DNA of 64,000 nucleotides from an uncultured Clostridia bacterium (GCA_934631985.1 CAKTYE010000003.1:14314-78313), one strand, 5' to 3'; shown: positions 16,374 to 25,452, counted from the first letter of the stretch. Numbers and translations: made by a program. Notes: generated by a model not told the origin, from the letters alone.

Positions 16374-18058
16374 GCGTTTTCCTCCTTGCCCAGGCGAAGC
16401 GGCAGGGTGATCTCCGCCACTGTGCGGTTCTCCGCGTCCGAGTAGACCACAAACCGCGTTTCGTCCCCATAGATGAGCCGCAGACGGTTGGCGATATTCG
16501 CCAGCCCCAAATGCGTTCCCGCCTGGTTGTCCCCCTGCAGGGATGCATTCAGCCGTGCACGATCCTTCGGGGTAATGTGCTTGCCCGTGTTAAACACCCG
16601 CAGCCGCAGATCCTCCTCCACCTGGTCACAGGCAAGGATGATCTCGCCGCCGCCTGCCGGGGCCACACCATGCTCCACGGCATTTTCCAGCAGGGGCTGA
16701 AGCGTCATCAGCGGCACCTGCGCCGCTTCCAGTCCGGGCGCAATATCGCAGCGGGTCGTCAGTCTATCACCGAAGCGCAGGCCGATAAAGTAGAAATACG
16801 CCTTGGAGATTTCCAGCTCCTCGGAAAGCGGTACCATGTGGCGGTTGCCGCGGCCCATGCCCGCGTTCATCAGCACGGACAGGGATTCCACCATGCTGGA
16901 CATGGTTTCCGAGCCTTCCATCCTCGCCTGCCAGTTCAGCGTTTCCAGCGCATTGTTGATGAAGTGTGGATTGATGCGGCTCTGCATGGCCTGAATGCGC
17001 GCGTCCCGCAGGGCGATTTCCTCTTTATACGTCTTATCGATCAGTGCGGCAATGCGGCGGCTCATGTTAGAGAAGGCCACGCCCAGGTCGCCCAGTTCAT
17101 CGCCGCCATGCATGGGGACGGTCACGCCCAGCTCCCCGGCTTCAATGCGCCGTGAGGCCTGCGACAACAGGGTGATAGGTTTGACGATACGTCGATGGAC
17201 GTAGAAAATCAGCAGCACGATAATAGGCAGCAGCAGCACCAGCAGCACGGTCATCAGTCGGCGGAAGGCATAGAACTCTCCGTAGAGCCGTTCCCGCTCC
17301 AGCGTCAGGGTGACGGTGAGGTTGTAATCGCGCGCGTCCACCCGGTGGGTATAGGTCATGACCGCTGCGCTGTCATCAGACAGGCCCTCTGTCACAGCTT
17401 CCGGCTGCTGGCTTACGCCTGTCAGCCGCACGTCCAGCGCCGCGTCCCATTCCCTTTGCAGCTCCTCCAGCGGCCCGTAGAGCATATCCCGGTTCAGTCC
17501 CAGGATCAGGATTCCGTAGCGCTGCATTTGTTGATCCATCAGGTTACGGACGAGGTACATACTGCCGTCTACGTCCAGGAACAGGCAGCGGGTATCCAGC
17601 GTTTCCGTTTCAGTCAGCACGCGGTTATGGGCGCTGCGCAGGTAAGCCATGGCGCTTTCGTACCCGGTGCGGCTATAGCTGAGCAGCTCCGGGTCCTTGA
17701 TGGGATAAAACATGGCAAAGACGAACAACTCCTCGCGGCTGTACTTGCGCTCAATGTAATTCCGTGACAGCCGCAAAAACTCCGGCTTACTGAGCGCCCC
17801 CGCACAGTAGTCTGCACAAGCCTGTGTCAGCTCCCCGTCATAGGTGGCGTCCCTTGCCAAGGTAATGGCCTGATCCAGCCGCTGCACGGTCAGATCACAG
17901 GAATACTCCGCCCCCGAGGTCAGCGCCGTTTCCGTCTTTTCCTTCAGGTCGTTAAACAGCGCCGATCCTACCGATCCGCCTAAAATCGCAATCGGTATGA
18001 TATAGCAGCTCACCATGATCAGCACCAGCTGGACCCGAATCGACTTCAACGTGCGCAT
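16370..18058 (-). CDS. Membrane sensor histidine kinase, YesM/LytS-like
   Basis: This 562-residue protein has an N-terminal membrane helix (about residues 9-32), a large extracytoplasmic sensor (about 33-265), a second helix (about 268-290, LMTVLLVLLLPIIVLLIFYV), a HAMP linker, then a His-kinase domain with phosphoacceptor His365 in SRINPHFINNALE and an HATPase domain (LLENAVEHGV and HLGLANIANRLRLIYG). It phosphorylates the adjacent YesN-type regulator. ATG 18058 is chosen because TGGAGG precedes it; longer versions would translate a repeat element. Repeat A1 lies 27 bases upstream of the start, probably inside the 5' leader. Confidence 0.92.
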   Translation of the reverse strand: MRTLKSIRVQLVLIMVSCYIIPIAILGGSVGSALFNDLKEKTETALTSGAEYSCDLTVQRLDQAITLARDATYDGELTQACADYCAGALSKPEFLRLSRNYIERKYSREELFVFAMFYPIKDPELLSYSRTGYESAMAYLRSAHNRVLTETETLDTRCLFLDVDGSMYLVRNLMDQQMQRYGILILGLNRDMLYGPLEELQREWDAALDVRLTGVSQQPEAVTEGLSDDSAAVMTYTHRVDARDYNLTVTLTLERERLYGEFYAFRRLMTVLLVLLLPIIVLLIFYVHRRIVKPITLLSQASRRIEAGELGVTVPMHGGDELGDLGVAFSNMSRRIAALIDKTYKEEIALRDARIQAMQSRINPHFINNALETLNWQARMEGSETMSSMVESLSVLMNAGMGRGNRHMVPLSEELEISKAYFYFIGLRFGDRLTTRCDIAPGLEAAQVPLMTLQPLLENAVEHGVAPAGGGEIILACDQVEEDLRLRVFNTGKHITPKDRARLNASLQGDNQAGTHLGLANIANRLRLIYGDETRFVVYSDAENRTVAEITLPLRLGKEENA

Positions 18059-18084
18059 GAAGTACCTCCAAGGGGTATGGGTAT

Positions 18085-18150
18085 GTGCGAGGGAGGCTGC
18101 TTCTGTGCCAGAAGCACCTCCCTCGCGCTCCCTCCCGAAGACCATGTGGG
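18085..18150. repeat. Hairpin repeat family A, copy 1
   Basis: A 66-base element: GCGAGGGAGG-c-TGCTTCTG and CAGAAGCA-CCTCCCTCGC fold into a stem of about 18 bp with a 3-base loop, followed by GCTCCCTCCCGAAGACCATG. Nearly identical copies lie at 20916, 43013 and 51971, all in the same orientation on the plus strand. Confidence 0.85.
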
Positions 18151-18230
18151 GGGAGATCATAGGGTATACTTGCAGGTTACTCTATGGTTAATTAACAGGA
18201 AGAACGCGCGGATTAGGGGTGCGAGACCTC

Positions 18231-18300
18231 CAAAAGCCTCCCTCCGCAGAGGGAGGACAGCCGCCCCGAGGCGGCAGGAGGATATACTCCCAAGCTGCAT
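18231..18300. repeat. Hairpin repeat family B, copy 1
   Basis: CCTCCCTC-CGCA-GAGGGAGG is followed by GCCGCC-CCGA-GGCGGC and AGGAGGATAT. Close copies occur at 45556, 52314 and within 58630-58735. The short reading frames it creates are not genes. Confidence 0.8.
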
Positions 18301-18328
18301 TTCCCATAGCATGCATCAAGGCAGCCTT

Positions 18329-18397
18329 CTTGCCTCCTTCCGCAGAAGGAGGGGGACCGCCTGCCGCTAGGCAGGTGGTGGAAGATAAACTCCCCCA
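18329..18397. repeat. Hairpin repeat family B variant (type C), copy 1
   Basis: CCTCCTTCCGCAGAAGGAGGGGGA is followed by CCTGCC-GCTA-GGCAGG and TGGTGGAAGATAAAC. The same layout is found at 58786-58860. It is adjacent to copy 1 of family B. Confidence 0.75.
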
Positions 18398-18450
18398 TTA
18401 GTGTATCGAATAGCTTATATCCCCCTACACTAAAAGCCACGCACGCCCCC

Positions 18451-18495
18451 AAAAGCCTCCCCTGAAAGGGGAGGTGTCCCGAAGGGACGGAGGGG
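18451..18495. repeat. Short double-hairpin sequence after the GH94 gene
   Basis: CCTCCCC-TGAAA-GGGGAGG and GTCCC-GAA-GGGAC lie directly downstream of the GH94 stop codon. It resembles the intergenic repeats in style and could also act as that gene's transcription end, although no T-run is visible. Confidence 0.5.
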
Positions 18496-20892
18496 TTACG
18501 TCCCCATCACCACACGCACCCGGTGCGTTCCTTCCTCAAACCTCGGCACCTGCGCCACGCGCGCACCATCCACATACAATTCCGCAACACCCTTTTCCAC
18601 ATGCTGCGGATTCTCCACCGCAATGTCATACACCGCGCCGCGCCACTGCCGGGTGGCGGTAAAGCCGTCCCATGCCGCAGGGATACACGGATCGATCGTC
18701 AGATGGTCAAACGCAGGCCGAATGCCCAGCATGTACCGCGTTGCCGCATAGTACGCCCAGCCGGACGAGCCGGTCATGAAGGGATGCCGCGCACGTCCAT
18801 GCTCCGCGTGGTCGCGGCCCATAATGAACTGACAGTAGGTATACGGTTCTGCCAGACGCACGTCACAAATGTCGTTCTGATTCTCCGGCAGCAGCGCGTC
18901 ATAGAACTTCATGGCGCGGTCGCCACGCCCCAGGCGGCACTCCGCCACCCATGCCCAGGGATTGGGGTGGCTGAACACCGAGCCGTTTTCCTTCACGCCA
19001 GGATATACGCGGGTCACGAAGCCCACGCCGTCATCCGGGACGGTAAAGGCAGGCGCGTTGAGCATCAGCCCATAGGGGGTATACAGCCATGCGTCCACCG
19101 CGTCCATGCAGGAAATGCCCTGCGTCTGCGTCGCCGCCCCGGAGACCACGGCCCAGGTGTTGCTTTCCAGATGTACCTTGCCCTCCGCAGTGGTATGGCT
19201 GCCGATGGCGCGTCCGTCCCCCGTGAAGCCCCGCAGGAACCATGTTCCGTCCCACAGCGTTTCCTGGCAGCGACGGGTCATGTCGTCCTTCAGGCGGGTA
19301 TAGCGCTCCACGTCCGCGTCCCGGTGCAGGAAGCGCGCCGCGTCCAGGAAATGCTCCGTGGCCCAGATCAGCAGGAAGGCCACCATGGCGCTTTCACCGC
19401 CGCCCAGGTTCAGGCAGTCGTTCCAGTCGGCCCGCAGTCCCTTGGTGATGCCATGCGCGCCGATCTGCGCATAGGAGAAATCCAGCGCGCGGGTCATATG
19501 TCCCCAAACTGTTGCTTCGCCCTCGTCGGCAAAGGGAATCACCTGACCGAGGAAGCTCGTTTCCCCGGTCTCGCGCACATATTCGATGATGGCGGGAATG
19601 AGCCACAAGGCGTCGTCGGCGCAGGCGTCCTTGATGCCATGGATCATGCTGGACTTTTCCGGCGTAGGCACCACGGTAGGCGATTTGAAGGACTGCTGCT
19701 TCTGCGGCTCGAACCAGGCGGGGTCGAACAGATGCAGGCCATAGCCTACCGCCACCTGACCGTGCAGCAGCTGCTCCAGCCGTTTTTTACAGCCTGCCGG
19801 CTCAGCGTGGGGGATGCACATTGCGTCCTGTGCGGTATCCCGATAGCCCAGCCCTGTGCGTCCGCCCACCTCAATGAACGAGGCAAAGCGGGAGAACAGC
19901 ACGTTGATCTCGCTCTGGTACAGGTTCCAGATATTCAGGGAAGTATTCATATTTCCGTGAGGTGTATGGACGGTCAGCGCGGACAACTTACTGTCCCACC
20001 ACTGTCTTAATTCGGCAAAGGCTGCGTCCGTCCCTGCCAGATCGTAGCGGGATTTTATCTGCTTTGCGGCCTGTTCATCACCCGTCCCCAGATAGAACAG
20101 CACACGGACTTCCTCGCCGGGCTGCAAGGTAAGCTGCTTATGCAGTGCGCCGCAGGGGTTGCCGCACACGCCCTTGCTGCCGGAGAGCCGCGCGTTCGCC
20201 ACGCCCGCTGGGTCGCGCTCGGTATGGTACGCGCCAAGGAAAGCGTCCCGCTGGGTATCGAAGCTATCGGGTGTGAAGCTGGCAGCAAAGAACTGATAGC
20301 TGTTTTCTTCATAATGATATTCGCACAGGGCTGCGCCGTCCCGGTAGTCCGCACCGGTGGCGTACAGGCTCATTTGGAAATTCTCCTGATCCATTTCTAC
20401 ATGATGGAAGGAAAACTCCACATACCCATACACGCTGAGGGTGCGGGGCCTATCCGAGTCATTGCGCAGGCGCACGTCGAAAATTTCCACGGGGTCCTCT
20501 GAGCCCTTTTCCCGGGGAATAAAGAGTGTTTGACTGGCGTGGATGCCTGCGCAGTCGCACAGGTAGGTGGAATAGCTCAAGCCGTGGCGGCACACATAAT
20601 GCGCCTGATCCAGCGGCTTTCCCGTAGGCTGCCAGGACAGGGACCAAAACTCGTCGCTGTCATCGTCCCGTACATACACATAGTGACCGGGCCAGTCCAT
20701 GGGAACGCCGTTAGGCCGGAACCGTGTGATACGGTGATACTGCGGCGAATCCAGCCAGCAGTACCCGCCCGCGTTCTGGGACAGCACAGCGCCCATGCGC
20801 TGCGTCCCCAGGTAATTCGTCATGGAAAACGGTGCGTCCACCCGCTCCACGACATACTCCCGCGCCTCATCATCAAAAAAACCATACCGCAT
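18496..20892 (-). CDS. GH94 phosphorylase, chitobiose/cellobiose phosphorylase-like
   Basis: This 798-residue cytoplasmic enzyme is predicted to split a beta-linked disaccharide with phosphate, giving alpha-sugar 1-phosphate. It starts with MRYGFFDDEAREYVVERVDA, typical of GH94. The beta-sandwich contains RFRPNGVPMDWPGHYVYVRD and HGLSYSTYLCD, and the barrel has GLRADWNDCLNLGG with the catalytic Asp at residue 492, the position known for Vibrio N,N'-diacetylchitobiose phosphorylase; ASFIEVGGRTGLGYRDTAQD and GVKENGSVFSHPNPWAWVAE are also conserved. Overall resemblance is closer to that enzyme than to cellobiose phosphorylase, but the sugar is not certain. AGGAGG precedes ATG 20892. Repeat A2 sits just upstream. 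Confidence 0.9.
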   Translation of the reverse strand: MRYGFFDDEAREYVVERVDAPFSMTNYLGTQRMGAVLSQNAGGYCWLDSPQYHRITRFRPNGVPMDWPGHYVYVRDDDSDEFWSLSWQPTGKPLDQAHYVCRHGLSYSTYLCDCAGIHASQTLFIPREKGSEDPVEIFDVRLRNDSDRPRTLSVYGYVEFSFHHVEMDQENFQMSLYATGADYRDGAALCEYHYEENSYQFFAASFTPDSFDTQRDAFLGAYHTERDPAGVANARLSGSKGVCGNPCGALHKQLTLQPGEEVRVLFYLGTGDEQAAKQIKSRYDLAGTDAAFAELRQWWDSKLSALTVHTPHGNMNTSLNIWNLYQSEINVLFSRFASFIEVGGRTGLGYRDTAQDAMCIPHAEPAGCKKRLEQLLHGQVAVGYGLHLFDPAWFEPQKQQSFKSPTVVPTPEKSSMIHGIKDACADDALWLIPAIIEYVRETGETSFLGQVIPFADEGEATVWGHMTRALDFSYAQIGAHGITKGLRADWNDCLNLGGGESAMVAFLLIWATEHFLDAARFLHRDADVERYTRLKDDMTRRCQETLWDGTWFLRGFTGDGRAIGSHTTAEGKVHLESNTWAVVSGAATQTQGISCMDAVDAWLYTPYGLMLNAPAFTVPDDGVGFVTRVYPGVKENGSVFSHPNPWAWVAECRLGRGDRAMKFYDALLPENQNDICDVRLAEPYTYCQFIMGRDHAEHGRARHPFMTGSSGWAYYAATRYMLGIRPAFDHLTIDPCIPAAWDGFTATRQWRGAVYDIAVENPQHVEKGVAELYVDGARVAQVPRFEEGTHRVRVVMGT

Positions 20893-20915
20893 GTAAGTAC
20901 CTCCTGTCTGTAGTT

Positions 20916-20985
20916 GATGCGAGGGAGGCTGCTTCTGTGCCAGAAGCACCTCCCTCGCGCTCCCTCCCGAAGACCATGTGGGGGA
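20916..20985. repeat. Hairpin repeat family A, copy 2
   Basis: Nearly identical to the copy at 18085 over about 65 bases, including the trailing CCCGAAGACCATGTGGGG. It lies 24 bases upstream of the GH94 start codon, so the hairpin would be in the mRNA leader. Confidence 0.85.
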
Positions 20986-21411
20986 GTCTTAGTTTCTGGA
21001 GTTCCTTGCTCCGCTCTGAAAGTTGCGGCGGAGGGAAAACAGTTCTTCCTTTATATGTGTACGCATATATTAAGATGATGCTATCCGCTTATATATGTCT
21101 GCGCCAAGAAAGCAACCCGCATATAAAAGGAAGTCTTCCACAAGCTCCCCCCAGCCGTTTTCCGGGAGGCGGCCTCCAAGGCGTTCCTCTCCGCCGTTGT
21201 ATCTTCCTATAGCATATTCCCTGCCCAGCCCCCGGAAAAGGTGCCTGCATGTGATTTGTTGTCTCCGCTTGGCCTTTTCCAGACAACGCCGCCCCGAAAC
21301 GGCACAAGCAAAGACAAGAAAAAGCAAACGTAAACGATGCAACGCGCATGTAGAAATCATATAATATAGCCACCAAATGACACAAAGAAATTATCAAAGG
21401 AGGCATGCAGA
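20986..21411. other. Gene-free interval between GH94 and the LplB-type operon, with a possible promoter
   Basis: About 425 bases without a convincing gene. TATAAT at 21360-21365 is a likely -10 box for the plus-strand operon, but no good -35 box sits 16-18 bases upstream, which fits activator-dependent transcription. Several AT-rich stretches (21050-21090) occur; no promoter for GH94 is clear. Confidence 0.45.
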
Positions 21412-22383
21412 ATGAACGTTGCGACGCCTGCCGCAAGGCGCGCGAAGAAGACTCCCGCCCTCAGCCGCAGCAATCGAAAAAAAAACCTGTGGCTGCTGAC
21501 CATGGTTGCGCCGGGAGCCATCTGGCTGCTGCTGATCCGTTACCTGCCCATGTTCGGCATTATCATCGCTTTCAAGAACTACCGGGCCTTCCGTCCCAAT
21601 ACCTTCTGGAACAATATCGTCCAAAGCCAATGGGTGGGACTGAAGAACTTCGAATTTCTGAAATCGCCGGACACCGCCATCATGATCCGCAACACCCTGG
21701 GCTACAACCTGCTGTGGATCGTGCTGGGCCTGGTCATCTCGGTGGCCTTCGCCATCATGATGAGCGAGCTTCGCAACCGCTTCGCCGCCAAGGCCTATCA
21801 GACCATGATGTTCTTCCCCTACTTCCTCAGTTGGGTGGTGGCAAGCTACTTCGTCATGGCGTTCCTCGATCCCACCAGCGGCATGATCCCCGCCCTGCAA
21901 AAGAGCATGGGATTGAAGCCCACGAATTTCTACCATGACACCACCTACTGGCCCCTCATCCTGACGCTGTGCAGCATGTGGAAGAACATCGGGTATTCCT
22001 CGGTGCTGTACCTGGCGGCGATCACCGGCATTGACACCTCGCTGTACGAAGCAGCGGCAGTGGACGGCGCAACCAAGTGGCAGCAGGTGCGTCACATCAC
22101 CCTGCCCAGCATTCGCACGATGATCGTGATCCTGCTCATTATGAACGTGGGCAAGATTTTCAATGCAGACTTTGGTCTGTTCTACAATGTGCCGCAGAAC
22201 TCTGGTTCTCTGTACCCGGTGACGCAGGTCATCGACACCTATGTGTACCGTGCCTACGCCAACACCCACAACATGGGCATGAGCTCGGCGGCGGGCCTGC
22301 TGCAAAGCGTTGTCGGATGCTTCTGCATCCTGATCACCAATGGCATCGTCCGCAAGCTCGACCCGGACAGCGCACTGTTCTGA
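21412..22383 (+). CDS. Sugar ABC transporter permease, LplB type
   Basis: This 323-residue membrane protein has six predicted helices; the segment LLTMVAPGAIWLLLIRYLPM (about 28-47) and the following GIIIAFKNYRAF are typical of LplB/YteP permeases. The EAA loop LYEAAAVDGATKWQQVRHI is present. These systems import complex oligosaccharides such as pectin- or glycan-derived sugars, usually under YesM/YesN control, as found next door. AAAGGAGG lies 8 bases before ATG 21412. The next gene follows after 18 bases. Confidence 0.93.
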   Translation: MNVATPAARRAKKTPALSRSNRKKNLWLLTMVAPGAIWLLLIRYLPMFGIIIAFKNYRAFRPNTFWNNIVQSQWVGLKNFEFLKSPDTAIMIRNTLGYNLLWIVLGLVISVAFAIMMSELRNRFAAKAYQTMMFFPYFLSWVVASYFVMAFLDPTSGMIPALQKSMGLKPTNFYHDTTYWPLILTLCSMWKNIGYSSVLYLAAITGIDTSLYEAAAVDGATKWQQVRHITLPSIRTMIVILLIMNVGKIFNADFGLFYNVPQNSGSLYPVTQVIDTYVYRAYANTHNMGMSSAAGLLQSVVGCFCILITNGIVRKLDPDSALF

Positions 22384-22401
22384 GGAAAGGAGAAAGTATC
22401 C

Positions 22402-23334
22402 ATGACGGTTCAGACTGCATCCCGCAAAAAAGCGACGGCGCTCAACAGCTTCGGCTCGGGCGCACAGGCGGTCTTTCACATTCTGCTGGGGCTTTTCTCC
22501 TTGCTGTGCATCGTGCCGTTTCTGTTCGTCATCATCATCTCTTTCACCTCGGAGGACAGCATTCGGCAGATCGGCTATTCCTTCGTCCCGCTAAGCTGGG
22601 GAACGCAGGCGTACAAATACGTCTTTGACCTGGGCGACACCCTGTGGCGAAGTTACTTCAACTCCTTCCTCATCACCCTCATCGGCACGGTGCTGAGTGT
22701 TGCCATGTGCGTACTGTACGCTTACCCGCTTTTCCGCAAGGATTTCAAGCTTCGTGGGTTCTTCAACTTCCTGAGCTTCTTCACCATGATCTTCGGCGGC
22801 GGCCTGGTGCCCACGTTCGTCATCTGCAAAAGTGTGCTGGGCCTGAGCGACAACTACGCCGCGCTGATTGTCCCCCTGCTGTTCAGCCCCTTCAACATCA
22901 TCGTCATGCGTACCTTCTTCCAGACCTCGGTACCCATGGAGCTGATTGAAGCCGCAACCATTGACGGCAGCGGCGAGTACAACACCCTGCTGCGCATCAT
23001 CGTCCCCGTGGTCAAGCCGGGCATCGCCACCATTGCGCTGCTGAACGCGCTGGTTTTCTGGAACGAGTGGTTCCTGTCCCTGCTGTACCTGAACAAGAAC
23101 ATGGACATCATGCCCCTGCAATATCTGCTGATGCGCATGCAGCGCAACGCGGACTTCCTGGCAAAAAACAGCTCCATGATGGGTGTGGACGGCGCAAAGG
23201 CCGCCATGGAGCTGCCCTCCCAGTCGCTGAAGATGGCGCTGGTAGTGTTCATCGTCATCCCCATTGCCTGTGCATACCCCTTCTTCCAGCGGTATGTGGT
23301 GGCAGGGCTGACCATCGGCTCGGTAAAGGGCTGA
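22402..23334 (+). CDS. Sugar ABC transporter permease, YtcP type
   Basis: This 310-residue membrane protein has six predicted helices, beginning with LLGLFSLLCIVPFLFVIIIS (about residues 30-50). The EAA loop ELIEAATIDGSGEYNTLLRI and the C-terminal PFFQRYVVAGLTIGSVKG are typical of YtcP/YesQ-like permeases. It pairs with the LplB-type gene just upstream; AGGAGAAAG precedes its ATG. Confidence 0.93.
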   Translation: MTVQTASRKKATALNSFGSGAQAVFHILLGLFSLLCIVPFLFVIIISFTSEDSIRQIGYSFVPLSWGTQAYKYVFDLGDTLWRSYFNSFLITLIGTVLSVAMCVLYAYPLFRKDFKLRGFFNFLSFFTMIFGGGLVPTFVICKSVLGLSDNYAALIVPLLFSPFNIIVMRTFFQTSVPMELIEAATIDGSGEYNTLLRIIVPVVKPGIATIALLNALVFWNEWFLSLLYLNKNMDIMPLQYLLMRMQRNADFLAKNSSMMGVDGAKAAMELPSQSLKMALVVFIVIPIACAYPFFQRYVVAGLTIGSVKG

Positions 23335-23403
23335 TATTTCTCAACATTGGTAAGCACGACCCGTGTGTGGTCGCTTGCATAAACAACACAAGGAGGCTTC
23401 ATC

Positions 23404-24909
23404 ATGAAAAAGTTCCTGGCTCTGTTCCTGGCTCTGGCCATGCTGCTCTCCACGGCGAGCTTCGCCATGGCAGAGGACCTGCCCACCATCACCATCATGT
23501 TCCACGGCTCCAACGTAACCGACGACACGGAAGTGCTGGCAAAGGTCAATGAGTACATCGCCGATAAGGTCGGCGCGAAACTCGACGTCATCTGGGGTAC
23601 CTGGGGCGACTTCGACGAGAAGTCCGTCAACACCCTGGTTTCCGCCGACTCCAGCGTGGACATGGTGTTCACCTGCTCCTGGAGCGCGGATGAGTACAAC
23701 ACCTTCGCCAAGAACGGCTACTTCCTCAAGCTGGATGATCTGATCGCCGAGTACGGCGCGGATCTGGTCGCCACCCTGCCCGAAAAGCTGATGGACGCGG
23801 CCCGCATCGAGGGCGCTGAGGGCCTGGGCGTGTACGCTGTCAACGGCTTCAAGGATTACGCCACCCAGAACTGCTGGGACGTGAACGTCACCCTGCTCAA
23901 CGAGCTGGGCTACACCCTGGATGACTTCAAGGCGCTGGACTTCTACTCCTTCGGCGAGCTGTTCGCCAAGGCCAAAGAAGTCAAGGGCGACAGCTTCTAT
24001 CCCTTCCTGATCGAGCCCATGGTGCTGGAGCGCATGGTGACCGACTCCATCATCGTCAGCGGCGATTCCGGCTCTGTGAACCTGCTGAGCCTGTACCTGA
24101 ACCATGACGACGTGAGCGCCGAAGGCCCCTATGGCAACAAGCTGCTGAACAAGTTCGCCACCCCCGAATATCAGAAGTTTGTTGAAAAAATGCACGAATA
24201 CTACGAGGCCGGCTACATCAACCCCGCGCTGGCTGTGGCGGAGACCTCCAACGACACCCGTTCCAACGCCCAGAAGGAAGGCACTTACCTGGTAGGCACC
24301 CAGTCCTACTCCTTCGGCTACGAAATCACCGCTTCCGAGGAGCGCGGCATCGAGGTTGCGATGGTTCCCTGCACCGAGCCTTATGTGGACTCCACCGCCC
24401 TGCAGGGCGCGATGGTCGCCATTTCCACCGCCAGCGAGCATCCTGTGGAATCCTTCAAGTTCCTGAACCTGCTGAACACCGACCCCGTGCTGATGACCCT
24501 GCTGAACTACGGCGTGGAGGGCGTTCACTACACCAAGGATGAGGATGGCCTGATCGTTTGGACCGCCAAGCACGACGATTACAAGCCCTGGACCAACGGC
24601 ATGGGCAACGTGACCCTGCTGCCCGACACCAAGGCCGAGGGCAAGGGCTTCCGCGAGTCCTTCCGTGACTACTACGCCAATGCCAAGTCCTTCCCCGCGC
24701 TGGGCTACATCTTCGACAACACCGAGGTTGCCAACGAGATGGCCGCCCTGTCCAACGTGGCTGCACAGTACGCGCTGGCGCTGGATGCGGGCGCGGTGGA
24801 TCCCGCGACCGAGCTGCCCGCCTTCTTGGCTGCCCTGGAAGCTGCCGGCATGCAGAAGTATGTGGACGCCGCTAACGCGCAGATGGATGCTTTCCTGGCT
24901 GCGAAGTAA
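23404..24909 (+). CDS. Extracellular solute-binding protein of the LplB/YtcP-type importer
   Basis: This 501-residue secreted protein has signal peptide MKKFLALFLALAMLLSTASF, cleaved after AMA-ED. The mature protein has the LipO/YtcQ-like pattern ITIMFHGSNVTDDTEVLAKV, KVGAKLDVIWGTWGDFD and MVFTCSWSADEYNTFAKNGY, with a C-terminal helical lobe. It binds the oligosaccharide delivered to the two preceding permeases. There is no Cys in the signal peptide, so it is predicted to be released rather than lipid-anchored. ACAAGGAGG precedes ATG 23404; a strong terminator follows. Confidence 0.92.
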   Translation: MKKFLALFLALAMLLSTASFAMAEDLPTITIMFHGSNVTDDTEVLAKVNEYIADKVGAKLDVIWGTWGDFDEKSVNTLVSADSSVDMVFTCSWSADEYNTFAKNGYFLKLDDLIAEYGADLVATLPEKLMDAARIEGAEGLGVYAVNGFKDYATQNCWDVNVTLLNELGYTLDDFKALDFYSFGELFAKAKEVKGDSFYPFLIEPMVLERMVTDSIIVSGDSGSVNLLSLYLNHDDVSAEGPYGNKLLNKFATPEYQKFVEKMHEYYEAGYINPALAVAETSNDTRSNAQKEGTYLVGTQSYSFGYEITASEERGIEVAMVPCTEPYVDSTALQGAMVAISTASEHPVESFKFLNLLNTDPVLMTLLNYGVEGVHYTKDEDGLIVWTAKHDDYKPWTNGMGNVTLLPDTKAEGKGFRESFRDYYANAKSFPALGYIFDNTEVANEMAALSNVAAQYALALDAGAVDPATELPAFLAALEAAGMQKYVDAANAQMDAFLAAK

Positions 24910-24931
24910 GTAAGGTAGAACGACATATGCT

Positions 24932-24968
24932 GGGCCGCTCCCCTCGGATCGAGGGGAGCGGCCCTTTT
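24932..24968 (+). terminator. Rho-independent terminator after the solute-binding protein gene
   Basis: GGGCCGCTCCCCTC pairs fully with GAGGGGAGCGGCCC (14-bp stem, 5-base loop), followed by TTTT. Confidence 0.92.
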
Positions 24969-25103
24969 GCATTCAGGAAAAGACCATCTCCAACGCTGCA
25001 CCTTCTACCCTACGCTTTTGATAAATTTACGTATTTCATGACATTTCTACCGTTCGCATACATGGTGATATTGGAAAATTTCGCTTATAAATAAGACAAA
25101 TGA

Positions 25104-25452
25104 TTTGAGAAGGGTGCGTATCCTGCCGCAAAGAAAACAGGGCTTCAGACGGCAACCTTCTCTGTTGCTGCCACGGGCGACGATGTAGCCTATCAGTGGC
25201 AGATCAACCGCAATGACGGCAAGGGCTGGGGCAACCTGTCAGGTGCAACGAAGGCTTCCTACACCACCTCCGCTGCGGACAAGACCTGCGATGACTACCA
25301 GTATCGCTGCCATGTGACCGATGCATACAACGCTTCGCTGACCTCCGCCCGCCCTCCCACGCACGGGTGACACCGCTGCACCCGTGCTGTGGCTTGGTTT
25401 GCTGCTGCTCGCTGGTGCAGGGATGCTTGTGATGCGGAAGCACAGCGCATGA
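25104..25452 (+). pseudogene. Remnant of an Ig-like-domain surface protein (C-terminal end)
   Basis: From about 25131 one frame reads an Ig-like strand pattern (ATFSVAATGDDVAYQWQINR, then a YTTSAADKTCDDYQYRCHV stretch) and stops at TGA 25368-25370. A second frame, starting at 25369, continues TAAPVLWLGLLLLAGAGMLV-MRKHSA to a stop at 25450, which is the usual membrane anchor of such proteins. A frameshift therefore separates domain and anchor. In the first frame a stop lies shortly upstream and there is no start or signal peptide, so the front of the gene is gone. It is a decayed or rearranged end of a cell-surface adhesin-like gene. Confidence 0.75.

Noticed and set aside
18085..18160. Upstream start for the histidine kinase
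   Set aside because: The added residues are encoded by repeat A1, and a good ribosome site precedes ATG 18058.
18219..18401. Short frames encoding Arg/Gly/Pro-rich peptides in the gaps at 18.2, 52.3 and 58.7 kb
   Set aside because: They are translations of family B/C repeats and recur wherever the repeats occur.
23350..23378. Small GC hairpin between the YtcP-type permease and binding-protein genes
   Set aside because: The stem is short with mismatches and has no T-run; too weak to call a terminator.
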